DNA of 64,000 nt. Source: Ectobius pallidus (Eukaryota; Arthropoda; Insecta; Blattodea; Ectobiidae). Under the pieces are notes generated by a model. It worked only from the letters and a program-made list of their open reading frames with translations. It did not search any database and was not told the origin of the DNA. The stretch spans positions 142,005,686-142,069,685 of the forward strand of contig CAXKWD010000005.1 of assembly GCA_964059195.1 (NCBI GenBank). Reading direction: 5' to 3'. This document shows, in pieces, positions 1-11,500 of this stretch (the stretch's first letter is position 1; every line of letters starts with the position of its first letter). The translations under genes and the position numbers were made by a program.

Positions 1-221
1 CATGCACTCTCATGATTCTGGTTTCCCTTTATTTTTATACTTTGTTGTATGTTCGGTTGTAGCTTAAAATTGTGCTGTACAGTCTGTGCAGGAAATCATT
101 TTCCACGTTTAGATTCTGATAAGTCACCAACTAAAACACTAGCAAAGCCTAAAAGACTAAATATAAATTGTTCAACATACAACTTTAAAATTAATTAAAG
201 ACTAAAAAAAAAACTAAACTC

Positions 222-482
222 CATGGTGCTACATCCCTTGAGGTAGATGGCAGGGTTAGGGGGCATGTAGTCAGCATGCCGACTCTTATGGCCTTGTTGA
301 TGGCTTACTGAACCGAAGCCGCTATTTATTTATTAAGTAGCTCCTCAGTTTATGTCACGAGGCTGAGTGTATCCCGTTTCAGACACCCTTCTCTTAGAAA
401 AATCCTAGGTGGTAGTAGGGATCGAACCCAGATCTACGGATCCGTAGTCAACAACGATAATTGCTAGACCACACAGGCGTCT
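222..482 (-). repeat. tRNA-derived SINE
   Basis: Read on the minus strand, a tRNA-like head begins near 482 with an A-box-like stretch (GTGTGGTCTAGCAATTATCG) and a B-box-like GGGTTCGATCC at about 419-430. A non-coding body follows toward lower coordinates. The stop-rich sequence and the two-box promoter layout point to a Pol III SINE rather than a working tRNA: no acceptor stem closes. Seen: box motifs and length. Inferred: SINE identity. Confidence 0.55.
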
Positions 483-569
483 TAAAATTAATCAGCTGTG
501 GTAAAATATTATATTCCAGAATTCTGCTTATATATTTTATCTTTAAGCCTAAAGCTTAAATTATTATTT

Positions 570-582
570 TCATTATTATTAC

Positions 583-624
<42 letters not shown>
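570..624. repeat. (ATT)n microsatellite
   Basis: An almost pure ATT/TTA trinucleotide run of about 55 bp lies directly upstream of a tRNA-like repeat. Confidence 0.9.
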
Positions 625-639
625 GGTCTTATCTCATTT

Positions 640-790
640 TGTCGACCTAGATGGTGGAGAGGTAGTTTTCCCACATCTAAATTCGAGGTTCGCGGGTTCG
701 AATTCGGCCAAATCAACGAATTTGGCACAGCAAATAACCCCAAACCGAAATTAGACAAAATAGAATCCCGATCCTTTCAAATCCTAGTAA
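640..790 (+). repeat. tRNA-derived SINE-like fragment
   Basis: A tRNA-like A-box region (CTAGATGGTGGAGAGGTAG) is followed about 40 bp later by a B box (CGGGTTCGAATTC, 693-705). Downstream at 810-900 is a segment that shares wording with 8700-8790 (AGGAAAATGAGCATAAC versus AGGAAAATAAGCGTAAC, then CTCCAGGAGG-type text). The head and that segment may belong to one repeat, but I cannot prove continuity. Confidence 0.45.
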
Positions 791-1070
791 TTCCTCAGGG
801 CTGTCGGATCGATGGATCACTTGTCACTCTGTCCTGTACAGGAAAATGAGCATAACTAAATTCGTCTGTGTTGCTGGAAACTCCTCCAGGAGGTCCGATG
901 TTTGGGTTATGGAATATGGGAATTTTCCAATTGCAGGTGTAAATATTTTTGACCGAGGGTACAATAAAAAATGAATATTGAAAAACACACTGTATAGTAT
1001 CTAGTACAGTGGGCACTTTTATCCATCGGCGTTGGAAATTTTTTAGGTAATATTCATTGAAGCTTCGCAA

Positions 1071-2215
1071 TGCAATTAAGAAATGATGTGTGGAAAAAAG
1101 TGTTGGCTAGTTGCCTAGGCTAGTTGGTCTAGATGATAAACTGGTCTAGTTCTTATATTCCTGAAAGCACATTATATTTAGCGTAGTTTTACTAAAAAAT
1201 GTTTTAAATATACTAATCATTTTTTTAAATTTTCGATATCCTTAATTTCTAGAAATGGTGGTAAAAATTTACTGATTGCAGTAAAAGGAAAATTATATTT
1301 CACCTTGGAAACGTCGCACACTATATTGAACACTTTATACTTCCCCTAGGAAGTGCGATATTAGGAATGTTTTAAGGTGTTCTTAATATAGCCCGAGAGT
1401 AGGACCTGCCTGTCTTTAAGCCAAGGATTAAAATCATCATTAGTTAGATGTCACATTTCAGTTACTGTTTTCTTTAAGTATACACTACATTTATTTATTT
1501 TCTCTATATTACTAATTGGATATAGTTTTACGTAGGTATTTTTGCATTTAAGATCTGATTTCTATCTCCATAGCCCGCTAGTGTAGCGGACTATGGCATC
1601 TGTTACCCTACCAAGAGGATTTAATGGGAAAAAAAGTATTCTTACTGCTAATTGTTCCTGACGCATCGAAAAGCCGTGTAAAACATCTAACATTACTTCC
1701 GATCACCTTCCGATCACTAAGTCCAACTTGTTTTGTTGTGGAAATTGTCTTAAGGCAACTAATTAAGTAATAATTGATAGTTTCATTGCTGGTTTGTGCA
1801 GTTCTATTTACCTAAATGGCAACGAATTTAAATTATTTAACCACTAATTTAAATTATTTGAATGATTTATGTACATGTGTTATTTCTTGCGATAATATGA
1901 AAATTTTGTAATATAAAGTATAGTAAAAGTAAGAGAAAGTCATCTTCATGTTTCGTGTCAAATCCCCAAAAGTTATTATTTAACAAAAATGTAACATTTT
2001 GACAATCATACTCATATATAACATTTACGCAGAATACCAACACAACATACTGACAGACATTTAGACATACACAACATACAGGAGACACACAACACACAAA
2101 CACACATACATCACAAAACATAACATACATGTTTCCGAAAAATGTAGTTTTGAATTCAAGGGATCTCGATAGGCCTACTTGTGGATATAAAATTGCATGG
2201 TCCAACAGATTTCCT
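1071..2215. other. Anonymous AT-rich stretch
   Basis: No repeat homologous to others in the window and no credible coding frame was seen. The 143-codon minus frame that covers 1867-2298 is low-complexity (poly-F/L) and includes the GAA/GAAA tract, so it is not called. Confidence 0.5.
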
Positions 2216-2227
2216 CTAAATAAGTAA

Positions 2228-2281
2228 ACAAGAAGAAGAAGAGGAAGAAGAAGAAGAAAGAAAGAAAGAAAGAAAGAAAAA
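2228..2281. repeat. (GAA)n/(GAAA)n tract
   Basis: A purine-only stretch moves from GAA-type to GAAA-type repeats over about 50 bp. Confidence 0.85.
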
Positions 2282-2949
2282 AGGAATGAATATTTCACTA
2301 TTTCCAGATCAATGAAATCGATGACATTTTAAAAAATAAATATTTTTTCGGCCATAAATTGCTGCTTCGTTCGTAGTTTACTTAAAATAAGTTATAGGCC
2401 CTAATAATTGTTTTTAGAGGGATGGACGTTCCTATATCAAAATTCCCATCTCCTTCAATATTCCACCGTTCTTCGCTGCTACCGGCTCCAGCTGTGCCAC
2501 TTGAAATATTAACATTCTACATGACTTCATGGCACCCCAGACGGCGCCTTGGGGTTCGCTTGTGGGGACAGAAGCGAACGCTGTCCTCAGAGGGCTCTAC
2601 ATTTCTGAACACACCTTGACATCGCATTTGTTTTCGAAGCGAGCGTACGACATGTAGTTTCCACAAACCGCAGACAGAGGTGCTGGAGTCGCAGGAGTTG
2701 AACGTCTCCATAAATGCAGCTTCTGTCTCTAACCCTGTCACATAGAATTCTGGTGAAAACTAAATTAGTTTAACTTAATGAATTAAATTTAGCTTAAAAA
2801 AATTGCCCAGTAGTTTAATGCACAATTGGTTTCTTTTTCTAGATATCTCTACGCTTTACGAGTGCAAAAAGAACATATTCCCAAAACAGAAAGTTTAAAG
2901 TTTTATCTCTGTCTATAACAGTAAAGAAAGTTTCTTCTTGTAAGCATAT

Positions 2950-3335
2950 AGGGCTACTGTATGGCAAGACAATGCTGGCTTCGATTTAAAATGTATCTTA
3001 TATTATCAGAAAATGGAAAGGTTAGGAAGTGGGTTAGACAGTTTAACGAAGGTCGTGAAAATGTGTGTGATGAGCCGCGGAGCGGCCGACCGTCTGTGAT
3101 CACGGATGATTTGGTACAAGCTATGGAAGAAAACCTGTTTTTTCATCTGAAGAAATTCTTTGGTGGAAAACATTTCAACGACAATGATGTTGTGAAACAA
3201 GGAGTGCAGACTTGGCTTTCATCACAGGCGGTATCATTTTTTTTGACGAAGGCATTCAAAAAGTGGTTTCCCTTTACAAGTGCCTGAATAACGGCGGAGA
3301 CTATGTGGAGAAGTAGTGTAAGGTAATGAATGATA
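2950..3335 (+). pseudogene. Mariner-family transposase remnant, catalytic core deleted
   Basis: A 108-codon frame (2961-3287) reads as two ends of a mariner-type transposase fused together. Residues about 15-55 match the N-terminal helix-turn-helix part, including the diagnostic FNEGRENV and DEPRSGRPS words. From about residue 64 the protein resembles the extreme C-terminus: FFGGKHFNDNDVVKQGVQTWL followed by FF, then after the stop an out-of-frame GGDYVEK-like tail at about 3291-3314. A mariner transposase is usually about 340 residues, so the whole DDD/E catalytic domain is missing. The junction lies near 3130-3150. An AATAAAG signal follows at 3334. Terminal inverted repeats were not located. 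This is an inactive deletion derivative; the family call is from motif recognition. Confidence 0.75.
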
Positions 3336-3699
3336 ATAAAGTATTTGTAAAATAACGTTCTGTTATTAAACAAATTATCGATATTTACTTTAAAAACACG
3401 CCTGTAGACATTTTATTTTTAAAATCAATTACTGGTACTAGCTACTAAAATGATTACATAATTTGTATATAGATTCTGATAATGTTCGCCATTATATACT
3501 TATACAATACTCGTTTAATATTCCAGGATATTTGAGGACTCTAAGCTGGTGCAGGAAACTACAGGGGGAGGGGAAGTTGTCGTGTTATTATTTTATAATA
3601 AAATTAAGGTCCGAAAGTTATTGTTCTATCTGAAGAAGAAATATGCATGCAAATATACTCTAAATTTGGAAAATAGCTTATGCTGCGGAACCAATGAGA

Positions 3700-4190
3700 T
3701 ATGTTCTATCTTTTAAGTAATTTTAATACTTCGCGTTCTCTGGTTAGCTGAACTACATTATAAATTATATAAAAAATGGAAATTGTATAAATTACGCTAC
3801 AAAACTTTGCTCAATGCGAAAATTTTAGTAAACTGAAAACTAATGAAGTGGAACCGTCGCTTTATTATTATACAATCAATTCCGAAAACATTAGCCCAAT
3901 TCTGCTAATTATTGTACAGTCGGTTCTCAGTACATTCACGTGGCCAAATTAACAGAGATATGCACAATATTTAAAATCTCTCATAGTATACCGTTAAATT
4001 GTGACAAATTAATAAAAAATTGGCCTAATATTTTAATATCAAGCAAATACGATGCTTTATTGCAAAACTAACAAAGTGTGCAAAATATGCAAAATTATAC
4101 TGTCAATTTTATGTTATTTATGTCATGTCTTGTACATATTTTACAGCATATACTATACATTATACATTATACATTATATATTAACATTTA
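3700..4190. repeat. Dispersed repeat, copy 1 (second copy at 38240-38770)
   Basis: About 500 bp that aligns in the same orientation with 38240-38770. Shared words include ATTTAAGTAATTTTAATA-like text, ACAATCA-TTCCG-AAACATTAG, GACAAATTAATAAAA and TTTTAATATCAAGCAAAT, in the same order. No coding capacity was seen. The class is unknown; the second copy lies just after a LINE 3' end. Confidence 0.65.
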
Positions 4191-4989
4191 TTAAAAATGT
4201 AATTTTCATAAACTTCCAGGCCTATTTATAACATTATATTGTGCAATTCAACATACTCGTAATGTTATCGGAATTGCAAAGAATGTCATGAGTGTTTTAA
4301 TATTTTTCGAATTATGTTGTTGAACGTTGATCCATCATAATCATTCGTGTTAAAACCATCAGTATATAAGTATATACTTATATACCATCAGTATATACTT
4401 ATATATGTATATAATACTTGTATAATATTCCAGGATATTTCAGGCGGATTAGAGGGAATTTTGTGGTAAAAATACCTTTAAATTAAGTATGCCACAATGA
4501 GGGATTGATGAACAGACGTGTAGACAGAACCGACCGACAGATATATTGTTTATTCAAGCTGACCTACGTAACGTTTGACGAACGTTGAACAATTGGCACA
4601 TGCGTTGAGGTTAGTTTGGATTCAGCGATTTGTTCAGTGGAAGTGTGGCAATGGTATTCTCAAACTGTCCAGGTACTGTGGTGATACTAACAGGCAAACA
4701 CACACGTTTGCAGTCAAACTATTGCTTCACCTGCGTGGAATTGTTAGCATTTTTGCCTATCATTGCACATTCGTATTTAGTAATTACCGCTCAACAAATT
4801 TGGAGGTCGATAACCGACTCGTGATGTTCGATTGTTTACAGTTATGTGGCAATGCTACCTGTGGATATTCGAGTGCCACTGACCTGACAAACAAAACAAC
4901 CACTGGCAAGGCCATGCGGGCATTACACTCAATTTTTGAAACAGTTTTCTCAAAAATTTTTATAATAATCCTGCTCTTTATAATGTACT

Positions 4990-5142
4990 CCGACTATACA
5001 ATCAATTGCACAAAACAGACAATATAGGTGTTAATACTAACAATAAGCGGTTTAAAAATATATGTGAAAACAATTTTAAAATTTTAAAATAATAATAATT
5101 ATTAAAATATGCTCCATGTCATTTTCTTTATTTGAATCTTTA

Positions 5143-5180
<38 letters not shown>

Positions 5181-5425
5181 CTCCAAAACTATTATATTAT
5201 TATTTATATTATTATTTGTTTTTCATATTATGTTCCCTTGTGTAATTGTCATATTGTTTGTGTTTCTGTTTTTCTTTTCTGTGTGTTTTATTTTTTATAG
5301 TTATAGTATTAGTTTAATTATTATGAATATCACTTTAAATATTTAATATTAGAATCTGGTGTATTAATATAAGCGAGAATATTGTAATTGGGCATTAGCC
5401 TGTAATATTCTTAGTACAATAAATA
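4990..5425 (+). mobile_element. 5'-truncated non-LTR retrotransposon 3' end (family F)
   Basis: Only the last codons of an ORF2 (about 5030-5085, reading NTNNKRFKNICENNFK) and the 3' UTR remain. The UTR is shared with 29155-29560 (plus) and 41920-42240 (minus): CTCCATGTNATTTTCTT, then TTTCCTCCAAAACTATTATA, then GAGAATATTGTAATTGGG, ending in AATAAATAAATA. A (TA)n array at 5147-5178 has expanded inside the UTR. The 5' truncation and A-rich tail fit target-primed reverse transcription. Confidence 0.75.
5147..5178. repeat. (TA)n microsatellite
   Basis: A near-perfect TA dinucleotide array inside the LINE 3' UTR. The sister copies at 29155 and 41920 lack it at this point. Confidence 0.9.
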
Positions 5426-5429
5426 AATA

Positions 5430-6118
5430 AAATGATAGATTCAGCTACTCACATAATAATTATGTGTTAAATTTGTTTCGCATCGGGAACAGCATTAATG
5501 TAGTTTTATCAGAGTACAGAAAAATATATTTCTTTGACTTTTATACAAATACGATGGATGGGGCATAAGTGATGCAACTATTAATTTTTCTTTTAGAAGT
5601 GGGACCATTTTAAAATTTTGAAATACACAAATCAAGGCCAAGGTATGGAATGAATGTATAATGCAGATTACAGGTACTAGCTATGGGATAGTGAAGGAGA
5701 CATACACCCCTAAACCTACGTACGCGACTGCATCGTGCCACTCTAATATATTGCGGTGGTTGGAAATATGAAAACACAATATCCACTCCATGATCCCTTA
5801 ACGGTCGGTATGGTTGGGCATTACTCCCCCAAAGCTTCCATAAGCTCCTTTGTGGTGTTCTCTGGCATTTCTCTCTCGGATAGTGACTATTTTTTTACTT
5901 AAGAATGCTGTTCACATCTTGTCTTATCCATTCTGCACGGCGGTTGACTAAATTACCATCGCCTCTATTCGTATAACAGTAAATCATAATGTTACCAAAT
6001 GATGTATCCATAGACCAGAGATGCCAAATTCTCCCAAGACATAAAACATCTCATGGTACCATCGCCTTACTTAAGTTGCCATGAATTATGATCCATCCCT
6101 CGTATAAGTAAACCTATA
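5430..6118. other. Anonymous stretch
   Basis: Unique-looking AT-rich sequence. No coding frame, paired repeat or RNA structure was recognised. Confidence 0.5.
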
Positions 6119-6120
6119 TT

Positions 6121-6285
6121 TTGGTTTTCTCAGGCTTCCAATTGGGTGAATAGGAGGACTGATTCGGAGATTTCGGCAGCTTGCTCCGCTGCCATCTCCT
6201 CGGGTAAAAACAACCTGCCGAAAGCTCGGAATCCTTCTTCCTACTCAGCCGGTTGGAAGCCCGATAAACCGTCATATTATATTCT
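6121..6285. repeat. Short foldback (inverted-repeat) element
   Basis: Two arms of about 60 bp face each other around a short centre. The left arm contains GGCTTCCAATTGGGTGAATA and TTTCGGCAGC. The reverse complement of the right arm contains GGCTTCCAACCGGCTGAGTA and TTTCGGCAGG. The spacing of matching blocks is the same on both arms. The loop carries its own small hairpin (GGCAGCTTGCTCCGCTGCC). No ORF is present. This could be a foldback MITE or a non-coding structured repeat. Confidence 0.6.
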
Positions 6286-7197
6286 CAATACCGGCTAAGC
6301 CTCGTAGTAAATCTGTGCAAAAATTTCGCACTTGGCACCTTTAGACTGGTGCCCACGTAAATTGTACAATTAAGGTAAATAAATATACAGTCGTATAGAG
6401 TCTCATATGAAATACTTAAAAATGTGTGCTCTTACAGGGATGTAACCTATTCAAAAAAAGTTTGCAAACCTCTTTATCGTATCTTCTTTATACCTCCTCC
6501 CTTGTTGCTGGTCAGCCACTGATTGTCTGATCAAAAACATCCCATGCTGATTGCTAGTGATTGTGTTTCTCATGAAAAATACACATTATACATTTAACAG
6601 GCTTAAGAATGATTCTTCTGATTTAACTTAAAGTACAAAGAACATTTAAAGAAGAAGTTAATTATGAGAAAAGCTTGTGTTTTATACCTTGTTAAGAACA
6701 GTAAGAACAAAATACCGTAATGTATTCTATGTGAGCAGTCATACTTTATTGTATCTTTTACTATTTGAGAAATAAAAAATAAAAATAAATAAAATAAAAT
6801 AAAAGCGGAAGTTCTCAAGCCATTTACTAAATCAGCCTCTCAGATCTAATAAATAAATAATGTACGTTGAAAGGAAATTATTACATTTTCAAAATACGTT
6901 TACTTGTGCATAAAGCCATTACCATCCACTGAAAGAGATTAGAGTAACTTAATGCATTTAACATTTAAATCCTGTAACAGAAATAAAGATGCACTCCCTT
7001 ATACTGTCTTATTATAAGGCTTTAACTTTACCAGTAAAAGAAAATATAAAAATTTACCCATTCATTCATTTCAATTATATCTCTCTTATTTTATTTTTAA
7101 TATATTCTTATTTTATTCTTATTATAGTCTACCATCACTACACCATAGACTTTTCAGCTGTACTGACTATTGTGATTCGCATACTTGCATTGCAGGT

Positions 7198-7198
<1 letters not shown>

Positions 7199-7250
<52 letters not shown>

Positions 7251-7273
7251 TAATAATAATAATAATAATAATA
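7199..7273. repeat. (AAT)n microsatellite at a LINE 3' end
   Basis: About 75 bp of AAT repeats with one GAT interruption. It abuts the minus-strand LINE remnant that begins at about 7275, so on the element's own strand it lies just past the 3' end. Confidence 0.9.
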
Positions 7274-7274
7274 G

Positions 7275-7905
7275 TCAAGGTTAAAAAACAGTGAATTTTA
7301 AAAGGTCAGATCATGGACTCCAGTTATAAAAAAATCATCAGAGTAAAAGGCTTGTTTAACAACCAAGTTTTTAAAATTATCTTAAAATGTTTAATATGTA
7401 TATGTTTAGCAGAAGGAGACAACATGTTAAAAAGTCTGACTCCTATATATTCTATTCAAAGCCTTTGATGTGCGAATTTTATTTGTTTGAAGAGCACCAC
7501 AATTTCTAGTATTATAAGAGTGAATTTCGGAAAGAATAGCATAATCATTTATTCTCTCCTTAATAAAAACCAAAGACGGAAAAAAATTAACGCACGGAAA
7601 TGTTAATATCTGAGTGTCAATGAAAAGCTGTTTGCAATGATCAAAGGTGTATTTTCCATTTAAGATTCTGATTGCTTTCTTCTGTAATATACCTAGGTAA
7701 ATACCTTATCACTTGAAGGCAGTTAGTCTACCCCAAATATGAGTTCCAGATGACAAATGAGGGTGGAAAAGACCAAAGTATATCTGTTTAAGTACTTTAT
7801 TTGAAACGGAGGAAACAAGTGTACGAAGAAGAAAAATTAATCTAATAACCTGTACAGCATGAGGTTTCTTATTTTATTTTACTCCATAGATGTTTGATGG
7901 AAAGG
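7275..7905 (-). pseudogene. Non-LTR retrotransposon ORF2 C-terminal remnant
   Basis: On the minus strand, conceptual translation from about 7850 down gives reverse-transcriptase thumb and C-terminal words spread over several frames: VIRLIFLLRTLVSS, YFGLFHPHLSSGTHIWG (the same block as YFAYFHSVMRYGIIFWGNS in the better-preserved copy at 36969-37853), QKKAIRILNGKYTFDHCKQL, LTFPCVNFFPSLVFIKERIN, SYNTRN and LKTWLLNKPFYSDDFF. Frameshifts and stops break it into short pieces. The order matches Jockey/CR1-type ORF2 C-termini. Its 3' side is the (AAT)n array at 7199-7273. Confidence 0.7.
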
Positions 7906-8339
7906 TATCTCTTTCCGAGAAAATGTCCCTCTAGTCTTTTTATTTTCAGTTCTCCGCTTGTTTATGCATACTTCTTATAAATCTTCAAATTCATCTCACG
8001 TCACCTAACAAGATACAGTCCCTATATTTTATTAATCCTCATAATAAAACACCACCCCCAACAGAACAAGTTAATGAAAATCAGTGATGTCAGATATTTT
8101 CCCTAATTAAATCTGCAATCACTTGGTCATGGGAAATTGATCGGAGGATCTCTTATGTGCAATGCAACTTAAATATCATTGTATATCATGCAAATCGGAA
8201 ATAAACTGATTGCCAATCAAGGGCCAATTTGCTCGACATATCTGCAACCAGGTGTTACTATTGATCTGACTACCTTTCTGGCCTCACGATCTGTATCCTA
8301 CATCTTGGTCTATTGCAATATTCTTCGACGTACTGTCTT

Positions 8340-8545
8340 GGATAGGACAGAGAGTATGGCAGTGGGTTTCTCTGCCCAAGGTCGCGGGTTTGAACCCGGC
8401 TCTGGTTGACGACATTTATGTATGCATAAATGTGACAGGCCTATATCTGAAGATTTACAAACAAAAGTCCGGCTCACCGGCGGCGGTCACAGGTATAAGT
8501 TGCGGTACATCCCTGTCATTACTTGATTAAAATTAAACATTTCTA
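8340..8545 (+). repeat. tRNA-derived SINE, family B
   Basis: The head carries an A-box-like GAGTATGGCAGTGGG and a clear B box CGGGTTTGAACCC (8385-8397). The body GCATAAATGTGACAGG...GGTCACAGGTATAAGTTGC...ACATCCCTGTC is shared, in order, with minus-strand copies at 45870-46100 and 29000-29150. A small self-complementary TTATGTATGCATAAA sits just after the head. Confidence 0.7.
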
Positions 8546-8802
8546 TCTATATCAAGATGGTAAGTGCACTAAAGATTCTGTCTCTCAAGTTGATTCAAAT
8601 GAAAGGAAGAATTATGATAAGGTTATTTTTATCAGCTCAGATCGTTGAACCGTGCCTATCTTTAAAATACGACGTTGCTCATTTTAACGTAGTCTAGTGC
8701 ATCGATAGGAAAATAAGCGTAACAAAATTCACGTAGGTATCAGAAACCTCCAGGCCCTTCGGAGGCCCTACGCCCCGACACTGGGGATATAGGACATAGT
8801 CA

Positions 8803-8833
8803 ATCAGTCAGTCAGTCAGTCAGTCAGTCAGTG
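8803..8833. repeat. (TCAG)n microsatellite
   Basis: Tetranucleotide array of about seven units, next to a small GGCCCTTCGGAGGCCC hairpin near 8753-8768. Confidence 0.9.
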
Positions 8834-9594
8834 CATCGATACGTTCACTCAGATATCTCTACACATATGTTTCAATCGATACCTCGTTCAGAAACATTAA
8901 CTCAATTAAAGAAAATTATTTTTCCGGTCTAATTATTTATTTATAATATTACAATTAAACAACTTTCTTTAATAGTAGATAATAATGTGAAATGCGCCCG
9001 AATGAGCAGGAATGCTCGTGCTCAGGTGTTGTTCCTCTAAGCGAGAGCAGAAGAAAGATAATAAAATAAAAGGAATTTATATAATGTATGAAAAAGATAA
9101 AAGGTTTAAATACAAAGTCTTAAATGAATTAAAACAACCTTATATACCAAATACCTAATAAATCATATGTAACTTCTACGAAATGAACATGAGCAAAGTG
9201 AAGAAAAAGTGTAACATAATGTATAAAATTTACAAGTTTTCATGAAAGGTCCCCTTAATAGTTCAGTTATAGAAACCAATTCTGGGGGTGGGGATCAAAT
9301 TCCAACGAGTCCATAATAACAAAAAAGTAAGTACCCTATAATGAAACGTTTTTTCGCTACGGAGTACACAGACAGCGAGAGACAGAGACATATAGAAACA
9401 CAGATATCATTCCAAAAAAACTTTTGTAGTTTTCTAGGCAACGTCAAACATATTTTCCCGCTGTTATTTTGATTTAGATGTTTTCTCATGGTAACAAATA
9501 AATTCCGTAATTCTATATGTAGGCCTTAGACCCTCAATTGATTAAAAAATGGGCATTATGCCCTTTGCATCCGATATGCATTTGTAGACCATAC

Positions 9595-9894
9595 CATAGG
9601 CGTACCGAGGGGGGGGGGGTTGGGGGTTGGAACCCCCCCATTGATTAAAAAAAGGAAAATTGTATAATTTTTTTAAGTCTGCCCATAAATTACTTAATAC
9701 AAGTATAAAGCGTGGGAAGCTTAAAACTCCTTATTTTGCGTCTTAATTTTTAAAAATTTCCGGGGGTAGACCCCCGGAAGCTTAAAACTCGTTATTTTGC
9801 ATCTTAATTTTTAAAATTTTCCGGGGGAGGGCCCCCGGACCCCTCTCTCCCTACCCCTCAGACCCCGCGGATGGTCGGCCTGGTTACGCCTATG
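9595..9894. mobile_element. hAT-type MITE with perfect 8-bp TSD, copy 1
   Basis: The element starts CATAGGCGTACCGAGG and ends with the inverse of CATAGGCGTAACCAGG. It is flanked by identical 8-mers GACCATAC (9587-9594 and 9895-9902). A perfect 8-bp duplication with short TIRs is the hAT signature. Inside, a unit of about 62 bp (AAGCTTAAAACTC...TTATTTTGC...TTCCGGGGG) is tandemly duplicated. G/C runs form hairpins, for example CCGGGGGTAGACCCCCGG (9760-9777). There is no ORF, so it needs a transposase in trans. A 336-bp relative in opposite orientation is at 19111-19446. Confidence 0.85.
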
Positions 9895-9902
9895 GACCAT
9901 AC

Positions 9903-11220
9903 AGTACAAAATAATCCCATTTTAATAAAATATTTCAGCTATAACTTGTCTTAATATTATTGCGTGGAACTCAAAAGTGAAATACTCAAGGATGAAATAT
10001 TTTCATCCCATAAAACTAGACAAGTTTTTATTACTATGCGATATGACTTGATGGGATATGAATGCAGGAAGTGGAAAGGATAGACTATGCGGACTCTCTA
10101 ATCTTGTTATAATGGCTGCAGTCGCATGAAATGTGAGAACTTAATGCCTTAGAAGTGCATACTGTACAAAGAAAAATAATAATGATAAGCTTATGCTGTC
10201 ATTTTACCAGTGTATTATTACAGAGAGGAAAGGTGATATATAATAATGTAATCGTTACAGACGAAAAGCTATGAAAATATAAAAATGAAACCGCAACTTC
10301 ACGACAGTTTACAGTTGATAGAGTTATATTTAATGTTTGATAAGGAAGTTGAATAATCTAATCATTGCGACTTCTTCTTTAACCGCAGCTGAGATGACAG
10401 CAATGGAGAGAAAGCAGCCACTGTTTACCAGCATTTTGTCAATGTGTCTGATTTCCTGTGTAAAATTAAACCCATTTTTTTTTCGTGAAAAAGTCTTTAA
10501 AATCGATGCCGGAAGTGGGGAAGCAATCGCGCCCAAATGACAGGCAATTTTTGTAGACATAATTTCGAACTTCGATAACTCTGCAACCAATAGGCATAGT
10601 GCCGCCATCTGGATCTCGTTGTAAAGAGAAAGGATGGAAGTTTGTTCCAGTATTGTCCCGGTATTCGCCGTGGTCGGACTTCGCGAATTGCACCTACGAT
10701 TTTCGACTTTCCGGATTCGATTAACTACCCGATCCGAGTGAATTTTATGTGTTACGACTCAGCTTGAGCTCCAAGTGTGTATCTCAAAACTAAAAATGGC
10801 AGGAGGTTGAAGAAAGCATTGATATTTCCCGATTCCCTTAAAAAGTCGCAATAAATGAGGGGAAAAATACCAGCAGAATTAAAAAAATCGGGCATGAATG
10901 AGTAGAGGACAAACCCCCAAAGAAAACCCCAAAACCAACGCCGCTAATATATGCAACTTAAGTGCGATCGATCAACTCAGGCGGCATCTGGCTAGCCTGG
11001 GTCAAGAATGGATGTGGATTTTGTTGCTGATGAGGTAGAGAGTGGAATGATGGTCGACCCAGAAGCAAGATTTTGGCTGGAGTCCAAAATTGGACTTGTA
11101 CCGGGACAAATAACTATTTTAAAAAATACATGTGTAGATCAGCTCTAGGGAGCCTGCTTTACCTGGTCCACTCCCGTTACCATCTACTTATCACAAGGAA
11201 AGCTGAGCAGCAGCCCGGTT
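9903..11220. other. Anonymous stretch
   Basis: No recognisable repeat or convincing gene. Overlapping frames of 67-92 codons on both strands at 10330-10693 do not resemble known families, and their being open on both strands argues for chance. Confidence 0.45.
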
Positions 11221-11423
11221 TGTTAACTCAGTGGCGGCTCCTGTACCTGCACGGGAGTACTTTTGGGATACAAAGTTACCCGGCAGGACTGAACCTGACC
11301 CGCCGCTGCGCTGAAGGAGGGTATGAATGACGTCAACACCCTTATATATATACATCCTATTTAATACTTTAAATCTTATTTCGGGTATTTTAGTTAACCA
11401 TCTTTTTACAGCACCCATAGGTT

Positions 11424-11499
<76 letters not shown>
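11424..11499. repeat. (AAT)n microsatellite
   Basis: Pure AAT array of about 25 units; it produces a meaningless poly-N frame. The AT-rich sequence at 11500-11630 resembles a minus-strand LINE 3' UTR but could not be matched to another copy here. Confidence 0.95.

Positions 11500-11500
<1 letters not shown>

Noticed and set aside
1867..2298. 143-codon minus frame with a hydrophobic N-terminus
   Set aside because: The hydrophobic part is the complement of a GAA/GAAA tract; the rest has low complexity and no recognisable domain.
8380..8400. B-box-like motifs here and at 11690, 34125 and 58915 as functional tRNA genes
   Set aside because: No 7-bp acceptor stem closes around them, and each is followed by a body shared with other dispersed copies, so they are SINE heads.
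11229..11260. CAGTGGCGGCTCCTG as the left end of another hAT element
   Set aside because: No inverse partner was found within a few kilobases, so it may be a solo end or chance.
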